64,000 nucleotides of DNA from an uncultured Sulfurovum sp. (GTDB taxonomy: Bacteria > Campylobacterota > Campylobacteria > Campylobacterales > Sulfurovaceae): the NCBI GenBank assembly GCA_902727935.1, contig CACVAX010000013.1:62001-126000 (forward strand), given 5' to 3'. The translations under genes and the position numbers were made by a program. Under the pieces are notes generated by a model, which ran no database searches, had not been told where the DNA came from, and was given only the letters and a program-made list of their open reading frames with translations. Positions 37,218-47,220 of the stretch are shown here, piece by piece. How positions within the stretch are numbered: position 1 is the first letter of the stretch; each line of letters starts with the position of its first letter.

Positions 37218-38036
37218 TTATTTTTTCTTCTTCATTACTTCTTCTAAATTTTCAACTTTTTCAATCAAAAGACGGTTCTGTATAATCAACTCTTTTAGCA
37301 TCTCTTTTTCATTCTTTTTTTCTTCTACTTTCTCTTTACTATGCTCTTCATTTAAAGTCTCAATAATAATCCCTATAATCATATTAAGAAAGGTATAGGC
37401 TGTTAAGACAATAAATGAAATATAAAATACCCAACTGTAAGGATGCATCTCCATACTCTCTTGCATAATGTCTGTCCAGCCTTCAAAAGTCATAATCTGA
37501 AACAGTGTCAACAACGCAGCACCCAAGTCCGACCAAGCTCCTGATTTAGCATTTTCAAAAAAGATGGTTCCCATCACAGCATAAATATAAAAGATGATAA
37601 ACATAAGCAATAATACATATCCAATAGACTTCGCCGACCTAAAGAGTGCATTCAGTATCTCTTTAAGTTCAGGCAAGATAGTAATAAGCCGTAAGATTCT
37701 AAAGATACGTAGTAAACGTGCCACAGCCGATTCGTTTCCATCTATTGGAATTAAACTCGCAGCCACTATCACAAAGTCAAAAATATTCCAACCATCTTTA
37801 AAAAAATCCAATGGCTTTTCATAAGAAGAGATACGCATAATAATTTCCATCACAAAAATAATGGTAATCATTTGATCAAGCGTAAAAATAACTTCTTGGT
37901 AAACAGGGTCTAGTTCAAAAGTATCTATCCCTACTAACAGGGCAGAAAAGATAATAATACTCATCATGAAGAATTCAAAGTATTTATTGTAAATTATAAG
38001 GGCTAGGGTTTCTCTTAGTTCGGCTATAGATATCAT
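37218..38036 (-). CDS. Voltage-gated cation channel of the BacNav family with a calcium-channel-like filter
   Basis: 272 residues: six membrane helices per subunit, working as a tetramer. S4 carries four arginines at three-residue spacing (Arg107, 110, 113, 116). The pore has LFQIMTFEGWTD; the filter T183-F-E-G-W-T-D189 keeps the key Glu185 but replaces the Nav-type Ser by Gly and ends in Asp. A C-terminal neck and coiled coil (about 228-270) complete the family plan seen in NavAb of Arcobacter. The gene stands alone. Confidence 0.88.
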   Translation of the reverse strand: MISIAELRETLALIIYNKYFEFFMMSIIIFSALLVGIDTFELDPVYQEVIFTLDQMITIIFVMEIIMRISSYEKPLDFFKDGWNIFDFVIVAASLIPIDGNESAVARLLRIFRILRLITILPELKEILNALFRSAKSIGYVLLLMFIIFYIYAVMGTIFFENAKSGAWSDLGAALLTLFQIMTFEGWTDIMQESMEMHPYSWVFYISFIVLTAYTFLNMIIGIIIETLNEEHSKEKVEEKKNEKEMLKELIIQNRLLIEKVENLEEVMKKKK

Positions 38037-38170
38037 GTTGGCATAATATAAAAAAAATGGAGAGAAAAGCTTTAGTTTATAAGAAGAGTTTTTAAATTAT
38101 TAGTTAACTCTTTCTAAAGGGAACAGTCTCAATACTCCCACCCAATATCAAAGCCATTTTTATACTGCTC

Positions 38171-38392
38171 TCATGGTAAGTACATTGTATTGTTATTTTT
38201 AGTATAGCCAAAAAATTTGAAAACTTGATGATGATAAAATTTATTTCCTCTTAATCCTAAACCTTGATTTAATACCTTGAAAAACCTATCTATACTAACA
38301 ATGATTCTTAGAATTAGAACTATAGAGACAAAAAAGTCTTTACCTAGCTCATAAACCGATTTCTTATTATTTTTAAGTCTTTTCTCTAACAT
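38171..38392 (-). CDS. Small basic hydrophobic protein, uncertain
   Basis: 73 residues from ATG 38392, with AGGGA about 7 nt upstream; a TTG 15 nt earlier is a weaker start. A hydrophobic segment (DFFVSIVLILRIIVSI) sits between basic ends. Not recognised; it may be a chance frame or a remnant. Confidence 0.35.
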   Translation of the reverse strand: MLEKRLKNNKKSVYELGKDFFVSIVLILRIIVSIDRFFKVLNQGLGLRGNKFYHHQVFKFFGYTKNNNTMYLP

Positions 38393-38457
38393 GGTAAGTC
38401 CCTTCAATCTTATATGTCATACTTTAATATATGAGAACTTACACATCGCTTTTGACC

Positions 38458-39906
38458 CTAAAACAAATAATTCACCTCAAACCGAATATCCGTATAAGAA
38501 GGATTCAACTTCTTTGTTCCATCCAATGCAATAGTATTTTCATCACCCAAAACCCGAACCATCCGTAACTTAGTATAGAGATTCTTATAATCCTCAAACT
38601 TCTTAATTAAATCTAGTTGTAAAACATTTGAGTCGGCTTGTACTCCTGATTTATCATCATCAAAGTCTTGGATACCAAAACGCATTTGAGCATGAAGGTT
38701 TTGCTCTTTAAAGTCATAGTCACCTTGAAGTACATAAGAAGTGGTATTGGCATACCAGTTGTACTGTAAAAGGGTATAGCCATAGCCATTAGTTGGAAAA
38801 GAACGCCAAGGAGATATAATGTCTGCTTTGTCTGCTATTTTAGAAATACCTGAACGAATTCGCCACCTATTTTTTCCTACATCTAAACGTACACCATATA
38901 AATCTGTCTCAACAGAATTTTTGTTATTATAAGCCACATTATTAATCTTTAAGTTCGCACCACCCATTACTCCTGCTCCATGATCGAACTGATGCATGTA
39001 TCTGATAGAGGGTGAAAGTAGGTAGCCATTTTTGGTTTTGTATTTATAGGTTAAGTCCGTTCCAAAAGTTGAAAAGAGTTCAGGAACCAATGTATAACTC
39101 GCTATATAATTAAAGTCATTGTTTTTAGCATTAGAAAACTCCATAAACATGAGTCGGTCTTCAATTCCTTTTTCATTTAATTTTGACAAGGTAATCCCCC
39201 TATGCATCGCTGTATCATCATTTTCTCGCCATTTGTCGTACTCACCTGCTCCATCGTCATACGCAAAAAGATGGTGAAAATTGTTATGGTCACGTAGTTT
39301 TTGTTTTACCAAATAACCTGTCCAGAGTTTATGACCATTTATGGCTTTTGAAGCCCATGTAATGCCTTCAAAAGTATTGGGAATCATCTTAATATCATTG
39401 CTCTTTGTTAAATAGCTCTCTACAATTTGTCGCCCTATTTTTACAGCGTTTTTTTCGTTTTTTATTTCAAGGTAAGCTACAGCTAGATTCGTCATACCAT
39501 ATCTGTTTTTAGTGGCTACATCATGACGATTTAAAACGCCTTTTCCTACTTTGTAATAACTTAGGTTCGTTTTGTCCATGTGCCAAGGGTTTTGAGAAGT
39601 GTACAGACGAGCTGTAAACCCTACGCCATTGAGGTAAGCACTTTTATAATGCACACTGCCACCTACTCCTAGAGTTTGATGGTTACCTGTTTTTCCTTCT
39701 ATCTCTTCATCCCAGTCAAATGAAAAGGAGTTAAAACGCAAACGTCCGTAAAATTCACCTTTGCTTATTGCTTCACTTAAGCTCTCTACCTCTTTAGGAA
39801 CTTCTAAAACGGTCAGCGTTGAATTGGCATTGAGTATGCGTTTTGTTTGTTCTCTTGCCCAACTCATAGACATGAGTATGGTCATCATAAAAAATAGTCG
39901 CATCAT
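38458..39906 (-). CDS. Opr-family outer-membrane porin
   Basis: 482 residues. Signal peptide (1-17, ending in SWA), then a beta-barrel with alternating strands and a C-terminal FEVNYLF ending in Phe, as in outer-membrane proteins. The start FYGRLRFNSFSFDWDEE is typical of campylobacterotal Opr/OprD-like porins. It starts 4 nt after the ModE-type regulator stop, so the two form an operon; molybdate or tungstate passage is a reasonable inference from that. Confidence 0.85.
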   Translation of the reverse strand: MMRLFFMMTILMSMSWAREQTKRILNANSTLTVLEVPKEVESLSEAISKGEFYGRLRFNSFSFDWDEEIEGKTGNHQTLGVGGSVHYKSAYLNGVGFTARLYTSQNPWHMDKTNLSYYKVGKGVLNRHDVATKNRYGMTNLAVAYLEIKNEKNAVKIGRQIVESYLTKSNDIKMIPNTFEGITWASKAINGHKLWTGYLVKQKLRDHNNFHHLFAYDDGAGEYDKWRENDDTAMHRGITLSKLNEKGIEDRLMFMEFSNAKNNDFNYIASYTLVPELFSTFGTDLTYKYKTKNGYLLSPSIRYMHQFDHGAGVMGGANLKINNVAYNNKNSVETDLYGVRLDVGKNRWRIRSGISKIADKADIISPWRSFPTNGYGYTLLQYNWYANTTSYVLQGDYDFKEQNLHAQMRFGIQDFDDDKSGVQADSNVLQLDLIKKFEDYKNLYTKLRMVRVLGDENTIALDGTKKLNPSYTDIRFEVNYLF

Positions 39907-39910
39907 GCTC

Positions 39911-40675
39911 TTAGCGTCCTATCATAATGTCTTTAGCCGAAATAACAGCATGGGCTTTGACAGTAACACTTAACAACTCTTTACTAATGGGCATAACAGC
40001 AACAAGCGTTTCACCCTCACCTATGTCAAGAATAATCTCTGCATTATCTTTACCTTTTTCAATATGTGTAACCAGCCCATTAAATACATTTTTCTCTTCT
40101 ACTTCACCCTCAACTATCTTTACTGAAGTTGATTTAAAAATTGCCATTACCTCATCTGAAACTTTTAAATTCAAAGATTCTACGGCTGTATTGGTAATGA
40201 TGGAAGTCAGTTCATACCCACTCTTTAATGCTAAGATGATTTCAGAATTAACCTCTTTTTGTTTGATGGATTTAATACGCCCTTGAATCTGATTTCTAGC
40301 ACTTATTTGTAATCCTAAACGCCCTATGTCATTTAATACTCCTTTATCTATGTCCGTTAATTCTTGTAATCTTTTTAAAAAACGTTGATGCTCACTCTGA
40401 AGTTGACGGTAACTTAACAGTAGATTTTCACCATAAGGAGTTAGCTTTGTTCCCCCTCCTCCCATTCCTCCTGTAGCTTTAACCACCACTGGTGTATGTG
40501 CAAGGTTATTCATCTTATCCACAGCCTCCCATGCTGTTTTATAACTCATGGGTACTTCTTTGGCTGCTTTAGTTATAGAACCTGTACGTCCTATCGCAAA
40601 TAATAATTCTATACGTTTTTCAAGTAAAAAAGGTTGATTAAAAAGTTCAAGTGTTAAATTAGAAGAGATATTCAT
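39911..40675 (-). CDS. modE: ModE-type molybdate-responsive regulator
   Basis: 254 residues: N-terminal LysR-like winged helix (RTGSITKAAKEVPMSYKTAWEAVDKMN) and the GGGGTKLTPYG loop of ModE, then two Mop/TOBE domains (ISARNQIQGRIKSI... and VEEKNVFNGLVTHI...) that bind oxyanion. It normally represses molybdate uptake genes when molybdate is plentiful. Here it leads an operon with a porin. A palindrome upstream may be its own operator. Confidence 0.92.
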   Translation of the reverse strand: MNISSNLTLELFNQPFLLEKRIELLFAIGRTGSITKAAKEVPMSYKTAWEAVDKMNNLAHTPVVVKATGGMGGGGTKLTPYGENLLLSYRQLQSEHQRFLKRLQELTDIDKGVLNDIGRLGLQISARNQIQGRIKSIKQKEVNSEIILALKSGYELTSIITNTAVESLNLKVSDEVMAIFKSTSVKIVEGEVEEKNVFNGLVTHIEKGKDNAEIILDIGEGETLVAVMPISKELLSVTVKAHAVISAKDIMIGR

Positions 40676-40749
40676 GGCTCACCTTAATAAAATTTTAGAG
40701 GGTTATATAGATTAGTACATAACCAAAAATGAGCAGAATTATAGCGTTG

Positions 40750-40763
40750 TATACTTAAGTATA
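40750..40763. promoter_or_regulatory. 14-bp palindrome upstream of modE
   Basis: TATACTTAAGTATA, perfect, about 80 nt before the modE start, inside GTTGTATACTTAAGTATATA, whose GT/TATA flanks recall a ModE box. A candidate operator for autoregulation; not proven. Confidence 0.4.
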
Positions 40764-40873
40764 TATAGGCTTAATCAATTTTGTCTATTTTTTAAAAAGT
40801 AACTCGTATTCAAGAAGATTATGTATGAAAAAATGTATCGAAAGTGTCAGTAAGAAGCGACACTCTCTGAAGA

Positions 40874-41641
40874 TTAAGTTCTAAAGAGTGTGCCACCCTT
40901 ATGAACTCCATCGAGTAAAAAACTTTTAGCATCACTCAATCCAAAACCTGTAGCAAGAAACATTTGTTTGTGATGCTTTAGTAAAAAATGTGCTGCTTTT
41001 AGCTTCGTGACAATGCCACCTGTTGCAAACTCATTATTCGCTGTTGTTTCTGCTAATAATTCCTCTTTAGAAATACTCGAAACCTCTTTTAAAACTTTTG
41101 CATCGTCAAAATCTCGTGGATTTTTATCATAATACGCATCTATGTCAGAGAGTATGACTAAAAGTTCAGCATCAAAATTATGTGCTACCGAAGCTGAAAG
41201 CTGATCATTGTCTCCAAAAACAAGCTCTTCTGTGGCTATGACATCATTTTCATTAATAATTGGAATCACCCCATTAGCCAGTAAAATATTAATAACTGAC
41301 TTTGCTAAAGAAGTGCGTCTTTTTGAATCTAAATCGGCTGCACTTAGTAAGACTTGCGAACAAAGCATTTCATGCACAGCAAACTTTTCTTGGTACATTT
41401 TAAGTAAAAGAGGTTGTCCAATGGCTGCTAATGCTTGTTTGTTTTTAACCACCATACGGTCAAGAGCTAACACCGTATAACCAGCTGCAACAGCACCTGA
41501 ACTCACCAAAATAACCTCTTTACCTTGTTTAGAAAGTTCGGCGATTAAATCAACAAGGTTACGCATACGTGGTGTACACACAGCACCATTTTCAGTTAAG
41601 ACATGAGAACCAACTTTAATAACAATACGATTGCTAGACAT
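40874..41641 (-). CDS. proB: Glutamate 5-kinase
   Basis: 255 residues, the short form without a C-terminal PUA domain, as usual in campylobacterota. Amino-acid-kinase motifs: VKVGSHVLT at the N-terminus, [28 protein letters not shown], and [11 protein letters not shown]. First step of proline synthesis from glutamate. Its ATG shares one base with the obg stop (TAATG), so the two are coupled. Confidence 0.95.
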   Translation of the reverse strand: MSSNRIVIKVGSHVLTENGAVCTPRMRNLVDLIAELSKQGKEVILVSSGAVAAGYTVLALDRMVVKNKQALAAIGQPLLLKMYQEKFAVHEMLCSQVLLSAADLDSKRRTSLAKSVINILLANGVIPIINENDVIATEELVFGDNDQLSASVAHNFDAELLVILSDIDAYYDKNPRDFDDAKVLKEVSSISKEELLAETTANNEFATGGIVTKLKAAHFLLKHHKQMFLATGFGLSDAKSFLLDGVHKGGTLFRT

Positions 41642-42756
41642 TAACCCTCTTTTTCTTCCGTGTTAACAGCCACAACAAAGTTTTTTAACGAATAACGTAA
41701 GGCTTCGGTATTTAAATGTGAAACAGAAGAGATAGGCAATACAAATAATGGTTCATCTTTAGGTAACTTTAGCCCAAAGTCTTCTTCAAAACCATAAGAA
41801 GTGTATTCTTTTTTAGCTTTAAATTTTTGTAAAATTTTATTTGGTTTTAAATTGATGTCTGCTAAAAATTCTTCGGTCAGTTCATTTACTTTTTCAACAG
41901 GGAACGAATCACATTTTGTAATAGCAACAGCAAAGTTACGACCTGCCAATGCTTCTGAATAACGCTCTAACTCAACCAATAAAGTTTCATACTGATACTT
42001 CATTTCACGGTAGTTCGCTGCATCTACTAAAAGAAGCAATGTTTTTGTCCGTTCAATATGTTTTAAAAACTCATGTCCTAAACCACGACCGTCTGATGCA
42101 CCTTCGATGATTCCTGGAATATCTGCCATCATAAACGAGTCATAATCCCCCACATTTACCACCCCAAGATTTGGGGTCAGTGTTGTAAACTCATACGCAG
42201 CTACTTTTGGTTTAGCATTTGAAATAGCAGAAATAAGTGTAGACTTCCCTACAGAGGGATAACCCACTAACCCTACATCGGCAATCATTTTCATTTCAAG
42301 TCTAAGCTCTTTGGTTACCCCTGGAAGCCCAGGTTGTGCATAGGTTGGACGCTGATTTGAAGGACTCTTAAAATGGCTGTTCCCCAGTCCACCTTTTCCA
42401 CCTTCTAAAAAAAGAACCCGTTCTCCTTCTTCTACCAAGTCATACAAGACTTCATCGGTCAAAGCATCCACAACTTGTGTCCCTGGAGGTACAATAATAT
42501 CCACACTTTGACCTTTACGACCATAACATTTACGACCCTCACCAGGCTGACCATTTTCAGCCTTAATATGATTACGCCCACGCAATGCTGAAAGGGTATC
42601 TGTGTTGTTATCTACTACAAAATAAACATTCCCTCCTTTTCCACCATCACCACCATCAGGACCACCATAGGCTACAAACTTTTCCGTCCAAAATGAAACA
42701 CAACCTGTCCCACCTTTACCAGAACTCAATAAAATATCTACGCTATCTACGAACAT
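41641..42756 (-). CDS. obg: Obg/CgtA GTPase
   Basis: 371 residues. Glycine-rich Obg fold ([24 protein letters not shown]), then the G domain with GYPSVGKST (G1), DIPGIIEGA (G3) and TKCD (G4). Involved in large ribosomal subunit assembly and stress response. Obg-proB order is common in this phylum, usually with the L21/L27 genes nearby; those are not in the window. Confidence 0.96.
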   Translation of the reverse strand: MFVDSVDILLSSGKGGTGCVSFWTEKFVAYGGPDGGDGGKGGNVYFVVDNNTDTLSALRGRNHIKAENGQPGEGRKCYGRKGQSVDIIVPPGTQVVDALTDEVLYDLVEEGERVLFLEGGKGGLGNSHFKSPSNQRPTYAQPGLPGVTKELRLEMKMIADVGLVGYPSVGKSTLISAISNAKPKVAAYEFTTLTPNLGVVNVGDYDSFMMADIPGIIEGASDGRGLGHEFLKHIERTKTLLLLVDAANYREMKYQYETLLVELERYSEALAGRNFAVAITKCDSFPVEKVNELTEEFLADINLKPNKILQKFKAKKEYTSYGFEEDFGLKLPKDEPLFVLPISSVSHLNTEALRYSLKNFVVAVNTEEKEG

Positions 42757-42844
42757 GTACTTCCTTTGCTGTTATTTTCAGCAGTTATATTGTTGAAATT
42801 ATAGCTGAAAAAATTATGAGAGCGTTTTGAGTAAAAACTTTAAT

Positions 42845-44143
42845 TTAAAACTTTACATGCTTCTCATGTAAAGTTTTAATTCTCTTATCTAACGCATCTA
42901 AAATATTTACTATCTGATTTTGTAAAGTATAAAAGTCTGCCATATGATTCGCAGCAATATCATCTGTACCTCGTATCTCTGCTAAAATTTTCTTTAGTTT
43001 TTCACGTCGCTCTTTTGCATTCTTTAAATTCACCGTCATAATTGTATTGTCTATTTGATTAACCATATCATACCAACGGTTTATTTTTCGTTGTCCATAA
43101 AGATTAAAGGCTGGTATCATCACTTCTATAAAAAAGGCAAACAGTGCCACTAAGGGAAAAATAAAACGTAAAGTATAATCATGTAATTTATTAAGACTTT
43201 GAGCTATCCAAAAAGAAAAATTATTTTCATAGTAGTGTGTTGGTTCTCTAAAATACTCTTTTGATGCTTGATGCTGTTTCACTTTCAACAAAGAAGCATT
43301 TGGAAAATCATTTTCTTCATGAAACACCCCTACTTTACGATGAACGCTATGTAGAATTTTAAGCATTAGTCGCACCATTTCATCAGAAGCATTATAGGTG
43401 GCAAGAAGGGTATTTTTGGCTAAGAGTTTATAGCGTTTACGAGGTATATATTTTTTCATATCAAAAGCATTTTCATGTAAAGTGACCACTTCAAAATGTT
43501 TGTTACGTTTTACAAAGAATTGTTTATACGATTGGGAAGCAGTAAAATTCATCAAATGCACATTGGGCATGGTCATAAGTCTTTTCAAAAAAGGAGCATC
43601 AGCCGACGCAATATAAAACATCGCATCTATCTCATTCTTTTTAAGACTCTCATACGCTGCATTACTAGAAACATGAAAGAGTTTTGAGTTAAATCCATTA
43701 ATCCCCACCAAATCCAAAAGGTCAAGCGTAACAGGTAAAATCCCTGAGCCTTTTTCACAAATGGCAATGCGTTTACCTTTTAAACTCTTAAGATCAGATA
43801 TTGAGCGACCTTTATAAAAAATCCAAATGGGTTCTAACATAATATTTGCCAAAGCTAAAATCTCTTTCTCTTCAGTCCCTCCTTGTACAAAAGCAAAATC
43901 AACTTCACCTTTTAAGAGCTTTTCTTGTGCTTCGACTGAACCTTTTGTCTCAACAAGATTAAGTTTAATACCCTCTTCTTTAAACTCTTTGGCGTACGCC
44001 ATGGCGTAAGCAGTATAAGCATCCACTTTTGAACCAATGGCAATGCTTATGCTTTTCTTATGGTCATTACTATCTATGGCGACATACAACAAAGGTAATA
44101 GCAATAAAATAATAAAAATAAGAAGAAGTTTTAATGTTTTCAT
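42845..44143 (-). CDS. TAXI-family solute-binding protein with a C-terminal membrane anchor
   Basis: 432 residues. N-terminal membrane/signal segment (5-22), a binding-protein domain (30-300) with the TAXI pattern (SIAIGSKVDAYTAYAMAYAKE, GEVDFAFVQGG, KGKRIAICEKGSG), then a second membrane helix (about 330-350) and a helical cytoplasmic tail. TAXI proteins usually deliver ligand to a TRAP permease; none is nearby. The added helix and tail suggest a membrane-bound receptor role. Substrate unknown. Confidence 0.8.
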   Translation of the reverse strand: MKTLKLLLIFIILLLLPLLYVAIDSNDHKKSISIAIGSKVDAYTAYAMAYAKEFKEEGIKLNLVETKGSVEAQEKLLKGEVDFAFVQGGTEEKEILALANIMLEPIWIFYKGRSISDLKSLKGKRIAICEKGSGILPVTLDLLDLVGINGFNSKLFHVSSNAAYESLKKNEIDAMFYIASADAPFLKRLMTMPNVHLMNFTASQSYKQFFVKRNKHFEVVTLHENAFDMKKYIPRKRYKLLAKNTLLATYNASDEMVRLMLKILHSVHRKVGVFHEENDFPNASLLKVKQHQASKEYFREPTHYYENNFSFWIAQSLNKLHDYTLRFIFPLVALFAFFIEVMIPAFNLYGQRKINRWYDMVNQIDNTIMTVNLKNAKERREKLKKILAEIRGTDDIAANHMADFYTLQNQIVNILDALDKRIKTLHEKHVKF

Positions 44144-44190
44144 GAAAAATATTATATCAAAAAAAAAGCCTTAGTTGGCTATACTTCCAC

Positions 44191-44528
44191 AGGTGTGATA
44201 GGTAGTTGCTGGTGACATTCGTCACGAGAGGAAAGTCCGTGCTACACATGAGATAGGACTCCATCTAACGGATGGCCAGAGTAATCTGAGGGCAAGTGCA
44301 ACAGAGAGTAGACAGCCACATTGTGGTGAAGGTGAAAGGGTGAGGTAAAAGCTCACCAGTACTTATGGTAACATAGGTAGCTAGGTAAACCCTGTCCGTA
44401 GCAAGAAGTAATGGTATTAAATCTCATTAAGTCATTGGATTGACAAAACTGCTTCGCTTGAACATAGTGGCAACACTATGTCTAGATAAATAACTGCCCA
44501 CGACAGAACACGGCTTATCGTCACACCT
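44191..44528 (+). ncRNA. rnpB: RNase P RNA
   Basis: The bacterial RNase P core is visible. P1 is formed by AGGTGTGA (44191-44198) with TCACACCT (44521-44528). Conserved blocks follow: GAGGAAAGTCCGTGCTACAC, ACAGAGAGTAGACAGCC, GGTGAAAGGGTGAGGTAAAAG, AAACCCTGTCCGTAGCAAGA and ACAGAACACGGCTTATCG. About 338 nt, type A. It processes tRNA 5' ends. Confidence 0.95.
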
Positions 44529-44595
44529 AACTCTACAAATATATTAATCTTAACGCGTTATAATCCCCTAAATATATCAAAAGGACTTATAATAC

Positions 44596-45384
44596 ATGAA
44601 ATATTTACTTTTACTACTCTCCCCCCTCTTTCTTTTTGCCAAAGTGCATTACGCCAAAGTAGAACCTTATGAGAACATTACCCTTAAAGCTGCTGTGGCT
44701 GCACAAGTAACCAAAGTAGCCATAAAACTAGAAGGCTCTTCTGCTAAAGAGACGATTATAAAGCTTGATGATAAACTTGATCGAACCAAACTAACATCAA
44801 GTAATGCCTCATTAAAACTTGTTCAAAGTATGATTCAAATTAATCAAAATATTTTAACTGCCCTAAAACAATCGCTTAATCGGCAAAAAGCTTATCATCT
44901 CCGTATTACTGATATTAGTTCAGCCTCTAAGACACAAAAAGACAATGCTTTTTATGCCTATACCAATGCAAAGACCCAATACTTTTCAACTCAAGAAAAA
45001 ATTGACTCCTTAAAACAACAGAAATTAGATTTACAATATGAAATTGCACGTCTTCGCGATAGTCTCTCTAAAAAAAATATTAAACTTAACAATATGTTTC
45101 TCTATAAACTTCTAGTAAGTGAAGGAGACTTTGTTAACATGGGAACATCTCTTGCAGAAGTCAAAGACTTAAGTAAAGGAAAGTTGGTTCTTTTTTTAGA
45201 AGCAAATGAACTCGAAAAAATAAAATCCAAAACCATTTATGTAGATGGAAAAGCTTCGAACTTTAAAATATCTAAAATTTGGGAGGTTGCTGATGAAAAG
45301 TTTATCTCCTCTTATCGAACTGAAATCTTGGTCAATAACCCTAAAAATATGTTTTCTAAACTCTTAAAAATTGAGTTTAAGTAA
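44596..45384 (+). CDS. HlyD-like periplasmic adaptor protein
   Basis: 262 residues: signal peptide (1-15), half-lipoyl and beta-barrel parts split by a long coiled coil (about 65-165), then LLVSEGDFVNMGTSLAEVKD, the second lipoyl half typical of membrane-fusion proteins. No inner-membrane transporter or outer-membrane channel is adjacent, so its partner must be elsewhere. Starts 67 nt after rnpB, with a TATAAT-like box in between. Confidence 0.68.
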   Translation: MKYLLLLLSPLFLFAKVHYAKVEPYENITLKAAVAAQVTKVAIKLEGSSAKETIIKLDDKLDRTKLTSSNASLKLVQSMIQINQNILTALKQSLNRQKAYHLRITDISSASKTQKDNAFYAYTNAKTQYFSTQEKIDSLKQQKLDLQYEIARLRDSLSKKNIKLNNMFLYKLLVSEGDFVNMGTSLAEVKDLSKGKLVLFLEANELEKIKSKTIYVDGKASNFKISKIWEVADEKFISSYRTEILVNNPKNMFSKLLKIEFK

Positions 45385-45395
45385 ACCCTAGCCTT

Positions 45396-47129
45396 CTATT
45401 TTCTTTTGACCCTAACTGTTTTAGGGTCAAACAACTCCAAAGCTTTAGCAATCATGGGTTCATCTAAAATATTTTGTTCATCTTTCTCTTTTGCTGCTTC
45501 TACACCTCCATGCCCTGGAGAAATACATGAGCTTTTCATCTCTTCTTCACTTTGTATGACTTTGGACATCGGTTCATTATAGATAGGCTGATTTAACACC
45601 TCATCTTCAATCATAGACGTAGGTTCTTGCATGTCAATATCATCCATGTCGTTATGAATAGGTAATTCATGAATGGGTGCGTTTTCTACTGGGGAGGGTA
45701 ACTCCTTGGCATTATTTTTAATTTTTGTTTCATAACCAAATAGCTCTTGTACAAAAGTACGAATGGTCATCCAGTTGTTTTTAAGGAGGGTTTTTTGTTC
45801 GGTATTGGCTGTTGACTCCCATGTTAATAGATTGTCAGAAAAAGAACTATAGACAATCGCGTGTTTAAAACATTCCCCCAGTTCATAATTTCTGTCGTAC
45901 ATCTTAACAATCAATTCTTTAAAAAGTTTTTGACCTTTGTCCAGTGGCTTAACAACAGCTAGCTCTTCTATAATCGGTGTAGATTTGACTTCTACAGGTT
46001 TAGGTTCTATCGCTACCTCTATAGGTACTTCTACTTTCTTAGGAATTTCAGCTCTAATTTCAATCCCAGATAACTCTTTTTCAAGTGTCCGTATCATGCC
46101 ATCAATCTCTTTAATCTGTAACGCTTCCATCATTTTAAAAAGTGTCAAAGAAAGCACAAAGTCTCCATCTCCTCCAATACTCAACAAGCCTTTTGATTCA
46201 GCTAAAATCCTAAAAAACCGTTCAATTATCATGGGTTTTATTTTTTGTGAACCACTTAGCAGTAGCTCTTTTAAATAAAGCATTAACTCATCAATCACCA
46301 TTTCTGCTTCAAATTCAGAAGCAGCGTTAATAAAGAGTAAAATTTTTGCTTCATTTTTTTCTAACACATCAGTTAAAAGTGCTTCCAACATAGAAGGCTC
46401 AATAATCCCTAACATCTTTGTCACAGTTTCAATATTAATAAAGTTCTTAGAGTAAACAATGGCTTGGTCAAGGAGCGTCAAAGAGTCACGAACTGATCCT
46501 GCACCCGAACGAGCAATAATATCTAAAGCATTTTGTTCATACTCAACTTTTTCTAAATTTAAAATATGGGCTAAATGTTGACTCACTACTGATTGAGGAA
46601 TATTTCTAAACCTAAAATGCTGTGTTCGACTTAAAATCGTTGCTGGAAGTTTTAAAGGGTCAGTCGTTGCTAAAATAAACTTGACAAAAGAAGGAGGCTC
46701 TTCTAAAGTTTTTAACAGTGCGTTAAATGCTTCTTTAGTCAACATATGAACTTCATCGATGATAAAAATTTTATACCGTGCTGTGGCAGGCTTGTATTTA
46801 GTATGTTCTATAAGTTCACGTATATCATCAATCTTACGGTTCGAGGCTGCATCCATCTCAATAATATCTATATGCCGTGATTCCGTCGCCATAATACAGT
46901 GGTTACAAATACCACAAGGATGAGAAGTTGTTCCTTTTTCACAAAGTAAAGCTTTGGCAAAAATACGTGCTGTAGAAGTTTTACCAGAACCACGTAAGCC
47001 AGAAAACAGATAAGCATGAGACAATCTATCTCCATCTAATGCTAAAGAAAGTGTCTGTGAAACTGCCTCTTGACCAATCAAATCATCAAAGGTTATGGGG
47101 CGATACTTTCTTGCTAATGCGAGGGACAT
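45396..47129 (-). CDS. dnaX: DNA polymerase III gamma/tau subunit
   Basis: 577 residues. Clamp-loader ATPase with GSGKTSTARIFAKAL (Walker A), zinc-binding cysteines (CEKGTTSHPCGICNHC), IIDEVHML (Walker B) and the sensor region ATTDPLKLPATILSRTQHF. The C-terminal third is an acidic, low-complexity tau-like region with a VRVKRK end. Loads the sliding clamp at the replication fork. Confidence 0.96.
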   Translation of the reverse strand: MSLALARKYRPITFDDLIGQEAVSQTLSLALDGDRLSHAYLFSGLRGSGKTSTARIFAKALLCEKGTTSHPCGICNHCIMATESRHIDIIEMDAASNRKIDDIRELIEHTKYKPATARYKIFIIDEVHMLTKEAFNALLKTLEEPPSFVKFILATTDPLKLPATILSRTQHFRFRNIPQSVVSQHLAHILNLEKVEYEQNALDIIARSGAGSVRDSLTLLDQAIVYSKNFINIETVTKMLGIIEPSMLEALLTDVLEKNEAKILLFINAASEFEAEMVIDELMLYLKELLLSGSQKIKPMIIERFFRILAESKGLLSIGGDGDFVLSLTLFKMMEALQIKEIDGMIRTLEKELSGIEIRAEIPKKVEVPIEVAIEPKPVEVKSTPIIEELAVVKPLDKGQKLFKELIVKMYDRNYELGECFKHAIVYSSFSDNLLTWESTANTEQKTLLKNNWMTIRTFVQELFGYETKIKNNAKELPSPVENAPIHELPIHNDMDDIDMQEPTSMIEDEVLNQPIYNEPMSKVIQSEEEMKSSCISPGHGGVEAAKEKDEQNILDEPMIAKALELFDPKTVRVKRK

Positions 47130-47220
47130 AGAAAACTCCTAAAGTGTTAATGAATGTTAATATTGTAGTCAAATTTTACTTGTGATATAATTGACAAATT
47201 TTATTAATAAGGATGTATAG

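Noticed and set aside
42585..42830. Histidine-rich 81-codon plus-strand frame
   Set aside because: Antisense image of the glycine-rich start of obg; the His run comes from Gly/Asp codons read backwards.
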